Positions 51,079 through 59,010 are shown, numbered from the stretch's first letter. The stretch is 64,000 bases of DNA from Arthrobacter humicola (GCF_022803015.1 NZ_JAFKON010000001.1:558001-622000); one strand, 5' to 3'. Program-made: numbers and translations. Notes: generated by a model not told the origin, from the sequence alone.

Positions 51079-51110
51079 GTCAAAGAAACGGACCGCCGTG
51101 AGGCGGTCCG
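51079..51110 (-). terminator. Rho-independent terminator after the lipoprotein gene
   Basis: CGGACCGCC (51089-51097) and GGCGGTCCG (51102-51110) are exact inverted repeats with a four-base loop. On the minus strand TTTCTTT follows. It lies 20 bp past the stop of the lipoprotein gene at 51130. Confidence 0.85.
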
Positions 51111-51129
51111 CCAAGTGTGAATGGGATGG

Positions 51130-51678
51130 TTACTCGGCCTTGAAGGTGAGCGAATCTTCGCCGCTCGACCAGAGCAGCTTGCCGCTTTCATACGTCATTG
51201 CAATGGGCCGCTTCAGGAATTCCTGAACCCAGAGTCGCTGGTAACCCTCAGCGCCTACACATCCCTCAGCGCCTGTCGCAATCTTCCCGGCGACGGTGAG
51301 GATGTTGCCCTTGATGACCACCGGGGCGCCCAGGGGCCCGCATGGGGTCCGCACGGTCAGCAGCAGCTCACCGTTGATGGACGTGAGCTGAGCCTTGACG
51401 GCTCCGTTCGCCGCCCACGGGAGGGCTTTACCGTTCGATGCGGCTGAGACGCTGTCGTAGGTGGTGCACGGCGCTCCGGGCAGGAATGGGGCGCACGTTT
51501 GCTGCGGCTGGGATGTGGTGGCCGGGAGGGGAGTGGGTGCACTTTTGTCAGCTTGAGCGGATGTCGAGAGGGGCGTCGGCGTGGACTGCCCGCCAGGTGG
51601 CGTCGCTGCACATGAGGTCATGAGCAGTGAAGCCAGTAGAACGGAAATTTTGAGTGGCAGATGCCGAGCACGATCCAT
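51130..51678 (-). CDS. Lipoprotein with META/HslJ-like domain
   Basis: 182 residues. Signal peptide ending in the lipobox MTSCAATPP (Cys23). A Pro/Thr/Ser-rich linker is followed by a domain with LTSINGELLLTVRTPCGPLG and KGNILTVAGKIATGAEGCVG, similar in layout to the lipoprotein at 39637 and to META proteins. Four Cys in the mature part could form disulfides. The start follows a G-rich stretch, GGGGGAATA. Surface-exposed; function unknown. Confidence 0.72.
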   Translation of the reverse strand: MDRARHLPLKISVLLASLLMTSCAATPPGGQSTPTPLSTSAQADKSAPTPLPATTSQPQQTCAPFLPGAPCTTYDSVSAASNGKALPWAANGAVKAQLTSINGELLLTVRTPCGPLGAPVVIKGNILTVAGKIATGAEGCVGAEGYQRLWVQEFLKRPIAMTYESGKLLWSSGEDSLTFKAE

Positions 51679-51877
51679 TATTCCCCCTAGGAATGAACGC
51701 TGAACCTGACCATAGACGTAGGACCTCTGATTGTCATTAGGTTTGGGTGACCAATTTTTGGGGCCCCTTCTTGCATGGGTAAGCGGGGAGGGGGACGAAT
51801 AATTGACCACGCATTAGCCGAGCAACCCAACGGCAAATATCCGCCCCCAGCCCTGGGGTGGGAGGGACAATGAAGCC

Positions 51878-52177
51878 ATGACCACACCCCAGGCAGCATT
51901 CGCGGCCTTCATGATCGCAGCCCTCATCTCAACCGCGATCTACTTCACCGTCACCTACCGACGCACGACCAAGAGGATCGCAGACAACGCCAACACCCAG
52001 GGGGAGGCGGCAATCGCCGTCGGCACCGACCAGCCGCGAAAGCCTGGTCTGGCAGCCAAGCTGAACTACCTCCTCTTCACGGACAAGCACCCGCACTTTG
52101 ACGCGCGCGACAGCCACAACCACACCGCACCTCACAACGGGAGCACCAACCCGACCTCCACGGCCGCCAATCACTGA
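51878..52177 (+). CDS. Small single-TM protein with KHPHF motif (paralogue 1)
   Basis: 99 residues. The N-terminus MTTPQAAFAAFMIAALISTA followed by IYFTVTYRR is one membrane helix with basic residues after it. The tail contains KHPHFDARDSHNH. The next gene encodes a shorter version with the same helix and KHPHF motif, and 18-19 bases of the flank are repeated too, so the pair comes from a local duplication. No known family. The His-rich tail could bind metal; this is only a guess. Confidence 0.6.
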   Translation: MTTPQAAFAAFMIAALISTAIYFTVTYRRTTKRIADNANTQGEAAIAVGTDQPRKPGLAAKLNYLLFTDKHPHFDARDSHNHTAPHNGSTNPTSTAANH

Positions 52178-52252
52178 ATCAGCGGCAGCGGCGGGTCATG
52201 ACGCCACCCCAGCTACTCCACCACTCGCGCGGAACGGATCGGACAAGGAACC

Positions 52253-52474
52253 ATGGACACAACACAAGCAGTAATCACAGCCCTCATCATCACGGCATTG
52301 ATCGCAACGGTCGTCTACTTCGTCGTCCGCAAGAAGGTGGGCGCCGGTAACAAGCACCCTCACTTCGAACCGCGCGCTACCCGCGACCGCGAACTGGGCA
52401 ATGACGGCCGCTATTACCCGAACGCCACCCGGGTCAACGGAGGCTACAACGGCGGCGGCAGCCTCCCAGGCTGA
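52253..52474 (+). CDS. Small single-TM protein with KHPHF motif (paralogue 2)
   Basis: 73 residues: MDTTQAVITALIITALIATV and VYFVVRKKVGAGNKHPHF. It has the same plan as the preceding protein but a different tail ending NGGYNGGGSLPG. GGAACC lies before the ATG. It lies 75 bp after paralogue 1 and is followed by a strong terminator, so both are probably one transcript. No family is recognised. Confidence 0.6.
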   Translation: MDTTQAVITALIITALIATVVYFVVRKKVGAGNKHPHFEPRATRDRELGNDGRYYPNATRVNGGYNGGGSLPG

Positions 52475-52494
52475 CGCCAACCCAGCTACTCGCA

Positions 52495-52539
52495 GCGGAA
52501 ACCCCCGGAAATCACTGGATTCCCGGGGGTTTCCGCTTT
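52495..52539 (+). terminator. Rho-independent terminator
   Basis: GCGGAAACCCCCGG (52495-52508) and CCGGGGGTTTCCGC (52523-52536) form a perfect 14-bp stem, followed by TTTG. It ends the KHPHF gene pair. Confidence 0.85.
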
Positions 52540-52612
52540 GCGCACCCTCTGCATAACACTACAAAAACGCGGGGGAGTAGGACCCGAAAAGCCCATGGCG
52601 TAGGTTGAGCCC

Positions 52613-53026
52613 ATGAACACCCGCCGCCGCCGACAGGCCACCCTGTGGACCCTGGCCATCCTGGCATCCCTCCTACTCACCGCCGCGGGCCTGGCCATGA
52701 CATTCTCACTCATCCGCACCCCAGGGGAAGGCCCTGGCCACGCCCTAATCTTCGCCGGAACTGCCGCCTCGGCCGCTGCAGCCGCCTGGGCACGCCTGAG
52801 GGATCTTGGATGGCCGATAGTCCTGGCCGTCGCGGCACCGGCCCTGCTGGTCGGCTGGCCGGATGCCGTCATGCCCGACAGCTTCATTCCGCACCTCGGG
52901 GCCGTGCTAGCTCTACCGGCAGCGCTCATCGGGCTCATCATCGGGCTGGTGGCGGGCGGGCGGCCGGAGAGCGGCCACCAGGAGCAGGGTCTACCTCCCG
53001 GGGGCCATCCGGCAGGCGGGGGATGA
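52613..53026 (+). CDS. Hypothetical four-helix membrane protein, 137 aa
   Basis: The N-terminus MNTRRRRQATLWTLAILASL is basic, followed by four predicted membrane helices (LLLTAAGLAMTFSLI, LIFAGTAASAAAAAW, WPIVLAVAAPALLVGW, LALPAALIGLIIGLVAGG) and a Gly/Pro-rich tail. No family is recognised. It precedes the 80-aa gene by 8 bp and may be co-transcribed with it. Confidence 0.6.
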   Translation: MNTRRRRQATLWTLAILASLLLTAAGLAMTFSLIRTPGEGPGHALIFAGTAASAAAAAWARLRDLGWPIVLAVAAPALLVGWPDAVMPDSFIPHLGAVLALPAALIGLIIGLVAGGRPESGHQEQGLPPGGHPAGGG

Positions 53027-53033
53027 TGGCGGC

Positions 53034-53276
53034 ATGGATGCATTACTGAGCTGGATGCGAAAGTCGCTCGAACGGTTCCGCACCCGGAAGGGGTATGTGT
53101 GGATCGTCCAGCATGACGAGTCGCCGCACGACACGATCCTTGACGTGTTCGGCGACGAGCAAAGCGCCAGTGACTACGCCGACGTGATGGGCTTCCAATT
53201 CACCAAGGGCGTGATCTGGGGGAAGTACAAAATCGGGTCTCGGGTTGACTCCAGAGGGGAGCGGTATCACGACTGA
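53034..53276 (+). CDS. Hypothetical protein, 80 aa
   Basis: Starts MDALLSWMRKSLERFRTRKG, and then YVWIVQHDESPHDTILDVFG and DYADVMGFQFTKGVIWGKYK. It is soluble and looks like a small alpha/beta fold. No family is recognised. It is the last plus-strand gene before the dif-like site, convergent with the gene at 53326. Confidence 0.55.
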   Translation: MDALLSWMRKSLERFRTRKGYVWIVQHDESPHDTILDVFGDEQSASDYADVMGFQFTKGVIWGKYKIGSRVDSRGERYHD

Positions 53277-53308
53277 ACCAAGCCCCTTCTGTAGCGTTAT
53301 ACATAGTT

Positions 53309-53336
53309 ACCTTACATAATGCTGATTATCGGCGTT
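53309..53336. other. Candidate XerCD (dif-like) recombination site
   Basis: Read on the minus strand, 28 bases have the layout of a dif site: an 11-base left arm ending GCCGATAA, a 6-base centre TCAGCA and an 11-base right arm TTATGTAAGGT. The right arm keeps TTATGT and eight of eleven bases of the E. coli XerD arm. It is AT-rich in a GC-rich region and lies exactly between two convergent genes, overlapping the stop of the gene at 53326. Confidence 0.5.
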
Positions 53337-53802
53337 TAGATCTTGTGCGGTGGGAGGCCTTGGACGGGGCCTTGAGGCGGAGGAAGCTGGTCGAAATGTT
53401 GCTCTGGGCGGCGGCATCTTCGTCACCGAGCTCTGACCTCTTTGCGGGAGGAAAGAAATCCCGAGCCGGCAGTATGAGCCCGGTCAACGAAAGAGCGATG
53501 AAGACGACCTGGTGGATATGGTCAGTACCCGGCGGAAGCTGACCAATCAGGTGGGCGGCCCAGAACAGCGGGTAGAACCAAAGTGCGTACCACGCCCAGG
53601 GTTCGCCTCGTCGATATGGCACGAGCACGATAAGACCGCCAAAAAGTCCCAGCCCGAACGAGGCGAGACCGTTCGCCCGATACAGCCCCACGTTTGCGCC
53701 CATCGGAACCGCAGCGACAATCGCGCCGAATGCCAGGAGGCCCGCGCTGACAATTGCGAGGCAGATCCGGCCGATCAGTAAGGGCCACTTTCTCTCATGC
53801 AC
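53326..53802 (-). CDS. Hypothetical membrane protein, 158 aa
   Basis: Four membrane helices: GRICLAIVSAGLLAFGAIVA, FGLGLFGGLIVLVPY, WYALWFYPLFWAAHLIG and VVFIALSLTGLILPA, followed by a basic tail. No named family is certain. It starts MHERKWPLLIGRICLA, and its stop codon lies in the dif-like site, so the site may have been acquired together with the end of the gene, or the last residues are fixed by it. Confidence 0.6.
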   Translation of the reverse strand: MHERKWPLLIGRICLAIVSAGLLAFGAIVAAVPMGANVGLYRANGLASFGLGLFGGLIVLVPYRRGEPWAWYALWFYPLFWAAHLIGQLPPGTDHIHQVVFIALSLTGLILPARDFFPPAKRSELGDEDAAAQSNISTSFLRLKAPSKASHRTRSKRR

Positions 53803-54143
53803 GAGGTCAGACTAACTGCCGCAGGTGAGTGCTCGCGCTCAGTCGTTGTTTTTAGCCGTGCGGGTACGCCCGTTCGCAGGTTGACGTAACTTGCGGCGTG
53901 GTGAAGTGGCGTGGCTCCGAGGCGTCACCCAGCCTCCTGCGGGTCGGCCAAGCCAGCGCCAGGACTCGATCAGCGGCAAACAGGCAAACAGGCCATCTTC
54001 CGTAGGGTGCCGACGGGCTTACTCCCCCGCCGGCTCTCACTGAGGCCGCTTCGCCGCAGCTTCTGGCCGGGGCCAAGGGTGGTAGGCTGGCCCCAAATTC
54101 ACCACTTTCACCACTTTCACCTACTTTCACCCTGGAGGTCCCG
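53803..54143. other. Intergenic region with short direct repeats
   Basis: About 340 bases. Near 54102-54130 three copies of a 9-base word, (C/T)(C/A)ACTTTCA-type, stand directly before the ribosome binding site of the AAA ATPase gene; the first two are CCACTTTCA at 54102 and 54111, the third differs. They may be binding sites. Nothing else is supported. Confidence 0.45.
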
Positions 54144-55241
54144 GTGCGGAACCCGTTCAAGCCCACCGCAGGAGCCACACCACCGGACTTGATTGGGCGG
54201 GCGGGGCTCTTGGATGAATTCGAGTACGGCCTGCAGCAAGGCTCGGGAGCACCCGGGCTTTTGACCATCATCACCGGATCCAGAGGCATCGGCAAGACAG
54301 TCATGCTGAGCGCCGCGGAACGGATCGCGGGGACTCACGGCTGGGCGGTAATCTCCCGAACAGCAAACCCCGGTTTCCTCGCCGGAATCGGCGACGACAT
54401 GCTCCGTCTTGTCGAGGAACTCGGAGACGGGCCCCCAACACGGAAAATCACAGCGTTCTCGGCGGCAGGATTCGGACTAACAACGCAACTACCCCAGGAA
54501 CGGAGTGCCGACTGGCGACGGACCGGGAACGAACTTCTGCGGCTGTTGGACGCAAAAGGTACCGGACTCGTGATCACCATCGACGAGATACATGCGGTGG
54601 ACCGCACAGAAATTTCCCAACTGGCCGCTGAAGTGCAGCATTTCATCCGCGACGGACTGCCCATCGGCCTCATCTTCGCCGGCCTGCCATCCGCAGTCTC
54701 CGACCTCCTCAACGAGGGAGTGGCGACCTTCCTGCGACGCGCCGACAGGATCAATCTCCACGAGGCAGCCATCGCCGAAGTCACCGCGTCCTACAGCGAG
54801 CTCTTCAGTGAGGGAGGGATAGACGTCTCCCCCGGCCTCGTCAGTGAAGCCGCGGAGGCTACGGAGGGCTACCCCTTCCTTATTCAGCTTGTGGGCTACT
54901 ACCTCTGGCTGGAGGCCGGAAAGGCCGACTGGAAACTGGATGAGCGCAGCGTGCACAGCGCCATCAGCGCCGCTCAACGACGAAACACACTAGTAGTCGT
55001 CGAGTCAGCGCTATCGGATATCTCGGACAAGGACCGCGAGTTCCTCGACGCCATGGCCCTTCAGGATGGATCATCGGCAGCGGGCCTGATCGGAAACATC
55101 ATGACGGCCAAGCCCAACGTGGTTTCCAAGTACCGAAAGAGACTCATCGCCGCGGGCCTGATCGAGTCAGCCGGCTACGGCAGGGTGGACTTCGCAATCC
55201 CCGGACTCCGCCAATACCTCCGCGAAACAGCGTCGGCCTGA
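54144..55241 (+). CDS. AAA ATPase with C-terminal winged helix
   Basis: 365 residues from GTG, after GGAGG. Walker A GSRGIGKTV is at 45-53, Walker B LVITIDEIHAVD around 143-153, and sensor-1 in IGLIFAGLPSAVSDLL. The C-terminal part ends in a winged-helix with AKPNVVSKYRKRLIAAGLIE and GRVDFAIPGLRQYLRE. This is like archaeal-type and Orc1-like P-loop ATPases found in mobile and defence loci. It has no adjacent partner gene; VOC remnant and catabolic genes follow. The role is unknown. Confidence 0.75.
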   Translation: MRNPFKPTAGATPPDLIGRAGLLDEFEYGLQQGSGAPGLLTIITGSRGIGKTVMLSAAERIAGTHGWAVISRTANPGFLAGIGDDMLRLVEELGDGPPTRKITAFSAAGFGLTTQLPQERSADWRRTGNELLRLLDAKGTGLVITIDEIHAVDRTEISQLAAEVQHFIRDGLPIGLIFAGLPSAVSDLLNEGVATFLRRADRINLHEAAIAEVTASYSELFSEGGIDVSPGLVSEAAEATEGYPFLIQLVGYYLWLEAGKADWKLDERSVHSAISAAQRRNTLVVVESALSDISDKDREFLDAMALQDGSSAAGLIGNIMTAKPNVVSKYRKRLIAAGLIESAGYGRVDFAIPGLRQYLRETASA

Positions 55242-55257
55242 TGCAGTGACGGAACGT

Positions 55258-55350
55258 CAGCGGAGCTCCTCGACCAGCCCGATGATGATTCCGGCGGGGC
55301 CGCGGACGTAGCACAGCTTAGGAGGCCGGAAATTCTCGCCGTTGACGAAT
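55258..55350 (-). pseudogene. Remnant of a VOC family protein (C-terminal 30 residues)
   Basis: A minus-strand frame reads KLCYVRGPAGIIIGLVEELR then stop at 55258. It is very close to the end of the intact VOC protein at 48248 (AYVRGPEGIIVSLAERIG). The upstream half of the domain is not present in any frame. It is a decayed copy left between the AAA ATPase and the gentisate island. Confidence 0.6.
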
Positions 55351-55492
55351 ACCGTGCGTCGACAACATCCAGGAATCGGCGGAAAGTCCGTACTGGATCA
55401 TGACGGAAGAAGCTCCGGGCCGGCTCCTTGAGGAAGCCGGCCCGGAGCTCGTAACGGGTCACCCAATGACGGCGCCCGGCCCGGAGCCCGGA

Positions 55493-56779
55493 TCAGGCGG
55501 AAATCTTGTCCGCCATGCCGGAGTGTGCCGCGCGGGCCGCCGGCACGCCGTCGCCGTCCTGGCCGTACAGCCAGTCGTTGTACCGGAAATCGTTGTCCAT
55601 CCGGCTCTTGAAGAGCAGGTTGCGCAGCGTCCGGGCCAGCCCGGAGACGTGCCAGGAGTCGCCCCAGACGCGGGCGGTGCGCTGGACCCTGGCGGTGCGG
55701 CCGGCGCGGAGGCTGTTGAATTCCTTGATCGCGCCGTCCCAGGCTGCGGGGTTGACGCCGTCGGCAGTGAACACGGTGCCGTTGGTGACGTCCTGCAGCA
55801 CTGCTGCGTCCTCGAGCGCCTGGCAGGCGCCCTGGGCCAGGTACTGCAGCATCGGGTGCGCGGCGTCGCCCATCAGCACCATCCGGCCGGCCACCCAGTT
55901 TTCGATCGGATCGCGGTCGTACATGGGCCAGCGCATGCTGGTGCCCAGGTTTTTCAGCGCAGCCTGGACGGCGGGTACGCAGTCCTTGTACGCGGCCTCG
56001 AGCTCGTCGACTCCCCCGTACTGCTCCTCGCCGCGCTCAAAGGAGGCGGACTTGAAAACGGCCACGGTGTTCAGCAGCTCGCCCTTGCGCAGCGGGTACT
56101 GCACCAGGTGGCAGTCCGGTCCGAGGTAGACAATGACGTCCTCCAGGTCCGCTTTGGGTGTGTGTTCGGTTATGGGCACGGTGCCGCGGTAGGCGACGTA
56201 GGCCGAGGGGACCGGCTCGTCGCCGGCAACGAGCGGGCGCAGGGTGGACTTGAGCCCGTCGGCGCCGATGACGACGTCGGCCTCGTAGTCCACGCCGGCG
56301 GCCGTGTGGGCCACTCCCCTGCCGTTCACGGTCTCCACGCTCTCGACCATGACATCGTTGACCAGTTTCACGCCCGCCGCTTCGCAGCCCTCGAGCAGGA
56401 CCCGGTGCAGGTCGCTGCGGTGGATCACCACGTAGGGCGCACCGTAGCGTTCCTCGAATTCCCCGCCGAGGCTCTGGCGCGTGAGCTCCTCGCCGGTGAC
56501 GGCGTCGCGGAAGACCAGGTGCTTGGGCTGGACGCCAATCTCCAGGGCCTTGTCCAGCAGGCCCCAGCGCTTCAGGACGCGGGAGGCGTTGGGCGCCATC
56601 TGCAGCCCAGCGCCGACCTCGCCGAATTCGGGGGCCCGCTCCACGAGGGTGACGTTGGCGCCGCTTTCCCGCAGCGCGAGGGCTCCGGCCAATCCGGCCA
56701 TTCCCCCTCCGATGACGAGGACATCAGTGGACAGTCCGTCGGTGGACAGGAAACTGGTGGACGGGACGTGCTCAGACAT
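55493..56779 (-). CDS. 3-hydroxybenzoate 6-hydroxylase (FAD monooxygenase)
   Basis: 428 residues. The FAD GxGxxG motif is VIGGGMAGLAGALAL at 23-37, the DG motif VIGADGLKSTLRPLV, and the GD motif VLMGDAAHPMLQYLAQGACQ (split from ALEDAA). The last sequence is characteristic of 3-hydroxybenzoate 6-hydroxylases and salicylate-like hydroxylases. It converts 3-hydroxybenzoate to gentisate with NADH and O2. It overlaps the MFS gene by 8 bp and stands next to the gentisate ring-cleavage genes, which strongly supports the product assignment. Confidence 0.88.
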   Translation of the reverse strand: MSEHVPSTSFLSTDGLSTDVLVIGGGMAGLAGALALRESGANVTLVERAPEFGEVGAGLQMAPNASRVLKRWGLLDKALEIGVQPKHLVFRDAVTGEELTRQSLGGEFEERYGAPYVVIHRSDLHRVLLEGCEAAGVKLVNDVMVESVETVNGRGVAHTAAGVDYEADVVIGADGLKSTLRPLVAGDEPVPSAYVAYRGTVPITEHTPKADLEDVIVYLGPDCHLVQYPLRKGELLNTVAVFKSASFERGEEQYGGVDELEAAYKDCVPAVQAALKNLGTSMRWPMYDRDPIENWVAGRMVLMGDAAHPMLQYLAQGACQALEDAAVLQDVTNGTVFTADGVNPAAWDGAIKEFNSLRAGRTARVQRTARVWGDSWHVSGLARTLRNLLFKSRMDNDFRYNDWLYGQDGDGVPAARAAHSGMADKISA

Positions 56780-58097
56780 TGCTTGCTCCTGTTAGTGAAG
56801 GGGAGGTTGAGAGTTTTGATTTGAGTTTGAGCCCGACGGCGGCCAGCAGGACCGCTGCTATCGCGGCTGCACCGGCGAAGGCCAGGAAATTGGAATTGAC
56901 GCCCAGTCCGGCAGCCAGCAGGAGGCCACCGATCTGGGGTGCGGCGACGGCGCCGATGCGGCCCGTCCCCAGCGCCCAGCCCAGCGCGGTCCCCCGCAGG
57001 TGCCCGGGATAGTGGCTCGCGACGGCGGCGATGATGAGGCACTGGGTGCCGTGGGTGCCGACGCCGGCGAGGACCAGCATGAGGTAGACGACCGTCACGG
57101 GCGGTCCCGTAACCAGGACCACGAGCGCGCCGGCGGCGACGGCGGCCGCGGCGATCGCCGTCGGGATCGGGCCGAACCGGGTCCCGGCCCAGGCCGTGAT
57201 GACCGAGCCGGCCACCGCACCCAGGTTGAGGGCCAGGGCGAAGGTCAGGGCTGAGCCCAGGTTGTACCCGGCCAGCTGCATGAGGTTGGGCAGCCAGGTT
57301 CCCAGCCCGTACCAGGCGAACAGGGTAGCGATTGTCGCGAGGGCGAACAGCAGGCTCACCCCCAGGTAAGGGGCGCGGAGCAGGGACTTGAAGCCGATCG
57401 GCTCTTTGAGGTTGCGAGTTCGCCTGTCCTCGGCGCTGACCGGGGCCAGCGTCTCGGGCAGGTATTTCAGTCCGAGAGGCACCACGATCATCAGTGCGAG
57501 CACGGCCACGAGGAACATGGACTCCCAGCCGAAAGCAGGGATCAGTTGGATGCCGACGAGGGCGGCGATGGACCCGCCGATCGGGACGCCGGACATCATC
57601 AGGGTGGCGATGGTGGACCGCCACTTAGTGGGGACCAGTTCGGCAACGAGGGCGTTCGCCGAGGGCACCAGGCCACCGAGCCCAATGCCCGCCAAGAGCC
57701 GCAGCCCCCCGAAGACGGCTGCGTTGGGGGCGAAGGCGCAGAGGATGGTGAAAATCGAGAAGACGATGGCACAGCCCAGGATGGTGCGGCGGCGGCCCCA
57801 CGAGTCGGCCATCCGGCCGGCGAAGATCGCCCCGATCATCATGCCGACGAAAGCCATGGAACCAATGGTCCCGGCGGTGGCCTTGGTCAGCCCCCAACCG
57901 GTCTCGGAGATCAGGGAGGACTGGACCGTGCCGTAGACGATCAGGTCGTAGCCATCGAAGACCACCAACAGCCAGCAGACCAGGACGGCGGCTGCCGAGC
58001 CTTTGGAGAACCGTGATGCAGGCCCACCAACGGTAGAGGGGGAAGGGGCCCCCGGCGAAGACCGTTGCGGCACTGCAACAGATTGTGTGTGATTCAT
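56772..58097 (-). CDS. MFS transporter, aromatic acid:H+ symporter (AAHS) type
   Basis: 441 residues with 12 helices. Helix 1 WLLVVFDGYDLIVYGTVQSS has the D-G-Y-D motif of aromatic acid transporters. Motif A is GRMADSWGRRRTILG, and LLAGIGLGGLVPSANALVAE belongs to helix 4. It should take up 3-hydroxybenzoate or gentisate with protons. The gene overlaps the hydroxylase by 8 bp. It is divergent from the IclR regulator, 50 bp away, with an operator-like repeat between. Confidence 0.9.
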   Translation of the reverse strand: MNHTQSVAVPQRSSPGAPSPSTVGGPASRFSKGSAAAVLVCWLLVVFDGYDLIVYGTVQSSLISETGWGLTKATAGTIGSMAFVGMMIGAIFAGRMADSWGRRRTILGCAIVFSIFTILCAFAPNAAVFGGLRLLAGIGLGGLVPSANALVAELVPTKWRSTIATLMMSGVPIGGSIAALVGIQLIPAFGWESMFLVAVLALMIVVPLGLKYLPETLAPVSAEDRRTRNLKEPIGFKSLLRAPYLGVSLLFALATIATLFAWYGLGTWLPNLMQLAGYNLGSALTFALALNLGAVAGSVITAWAGTRFGPIPTAIAAAAVAAGALVVLVTGPPVTVVYLMLVLAGVGTHGTQCLIIAAVASHYPGHLRGTALGWALGTGRIGAVAAPQIGGLLLAAGLGVNSNFLAFAGAAAIAAVLLAAVGLKLKSKLSTSPSLTGASNV

Positions 58098-58138
58098 GCC
58101 ACTCACTGTCCTAGCCGCCGCAGGTGAACCACAATACA

Positions 58139-58155
58139 ATTCTGATGTGCAGAAC
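58139..58155. promoter_or_regulatory. Putative IclR operator (MFS/IclR divergent promoter)
   Basis: ATTCT-N7-AGAAC: ATTCTG (58139-58144) and CAGAAC (58150-58155). It matches the site at 58994-59010 upstream of the gentisate dioxygenase and overlaps the IclR start codon region. Confidence 0.6.
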
Positions 58156-58968
58156 AACCCATCCGGCAGAGCGGCCCGGAAGCCCGTCCAGAAACGGCCC
58201 ACCTATTCCATCGAGGCGGTGGACAACGCGCTGCAGCTCCTCCAGCTGCTCCGCGACGGCGGAGCACTCCGGCTCAAGGACGCCGCCGAGGAGCTGGACG
58301 TGGCGCCCTCCACCGCCCACCGCCTGCTGGCGATGCTGGTCTACCGGGGTTTCGCCGTGCAGGATGAAAACCGCCGCTATGTCCCCGGCCCGGCAATGGG
58401 CGTCGGGCCGGCCGGCCTGAGCTGGACCCGGCTGCTCCGGTCACTGGCCCAGCCGCACATGGAGCTTCTCTCTGCACGGCTCAACGAGACGGTGAACCTC
58501 ATGGTGCGGGTGGGGACGAAAGTGCGCTTCCTGGCGACGGTGGAAGGGAGCAATGTGCTGCGGGTTGGTGACCGGCAGGGGACGGTGATGGCCGCCAACA
58601 AAACGTCGGGAGGCAAGGCCATGCTCGCCGAACTGGAACAGCCGATGATCGACCAGCTCTTTCGCAGCAACAATGCCGAGATTGGCGGGGACACCATTGC
58701 GGCCGCGGAGTACCCGGCGTTCCTGCGCGAGCTTGAATCCGTCCGCAGCAACGGATTCGCGGCCAATTTCGAAGGCACGGAAGAGGGCGTGAGCGCGCTC
58801 GGGATGGCCCTTCACAACCGGCACGGGCACGTGGTCGGCGCACTCAGCGTCGCCACTCCGGCGACCCGCTTCCGCCGCGTGTTTGACGCCGGACTGGTCC
58901 CCGCCCTGCGGGAAACCTGCCGGCAGCTGGAGATCGATATCGCGGCCAACCCGGCCGAGCCGGACTGA
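58147..58968 (+). CDS. IclR-family regulator of the gentisate island
   Basis: 273 residues from GTG at 58147. The N-terminal winged helix is RPTYSIEAVDNALQLLQLLR and LKDAAEELDVAPSTAHRLLA; the effector domain has LMVRVGTKVRFLATVEGSNV, NKTSGGKAMLAELEQP and FAANFEGTEEGVSALGMAL. IclR regulators such as GenR activate or repress gentisate genes on binding aromatic acids. It lies between the two divergently oriented catabolic units, and the same operator-like sequence is before each. Confidence 0.9.
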   Translation: MQNNPSGRAARKPVQKRPTYSIEAVDNALQLLQLLRDGGALRLKDAAEELDVAPSTAHRLLAMLVYRGFAVQDENRRYVPGPAMGVGPAGLSWTRLLRSLAQPHMELLSARLNETVNLMVRVGTKVRFLATVEGSNVLRVGDRQGTVMAANKTSGGKAMLAELEQPMIDQLFRSNNAEIGGDTIAAAEYPAFLRELESVRSNGFAANFEGTEEGVSALGMALHNRHGHVVGALSVATPATRFRRVFDAGLVPALRETCRQLEIDIAANPAEPD

Positions 58969-58993
58969 GCACCGCGGCCGCCCGGTTCCGGGA

Positions 58994-59010
58994 ATTCTGA
59001 CCAGCAGAAT
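58994..59010. promoter_or_regulatory. Putative IclR operator upstream of gentisate dioxygenase
   Basis: ATTCTG (58994-58999) and CAGAAT (59005-59010) form a perfect inverted repeat with 5 nt between. It sits directly upstream of a possible promoter with TTGGGG at 59014 and TAGAGT at 59038 (18-bp spacer). Confidence 0.65.

Noticed and set aside
53852..54304. Minus-strand frame of 150 codons opposite the AAA ATPase start
   Set aside because: Ser/Pro/Arg-rich shadow with no domain; the plus-strand ATPase has a strong start signal.
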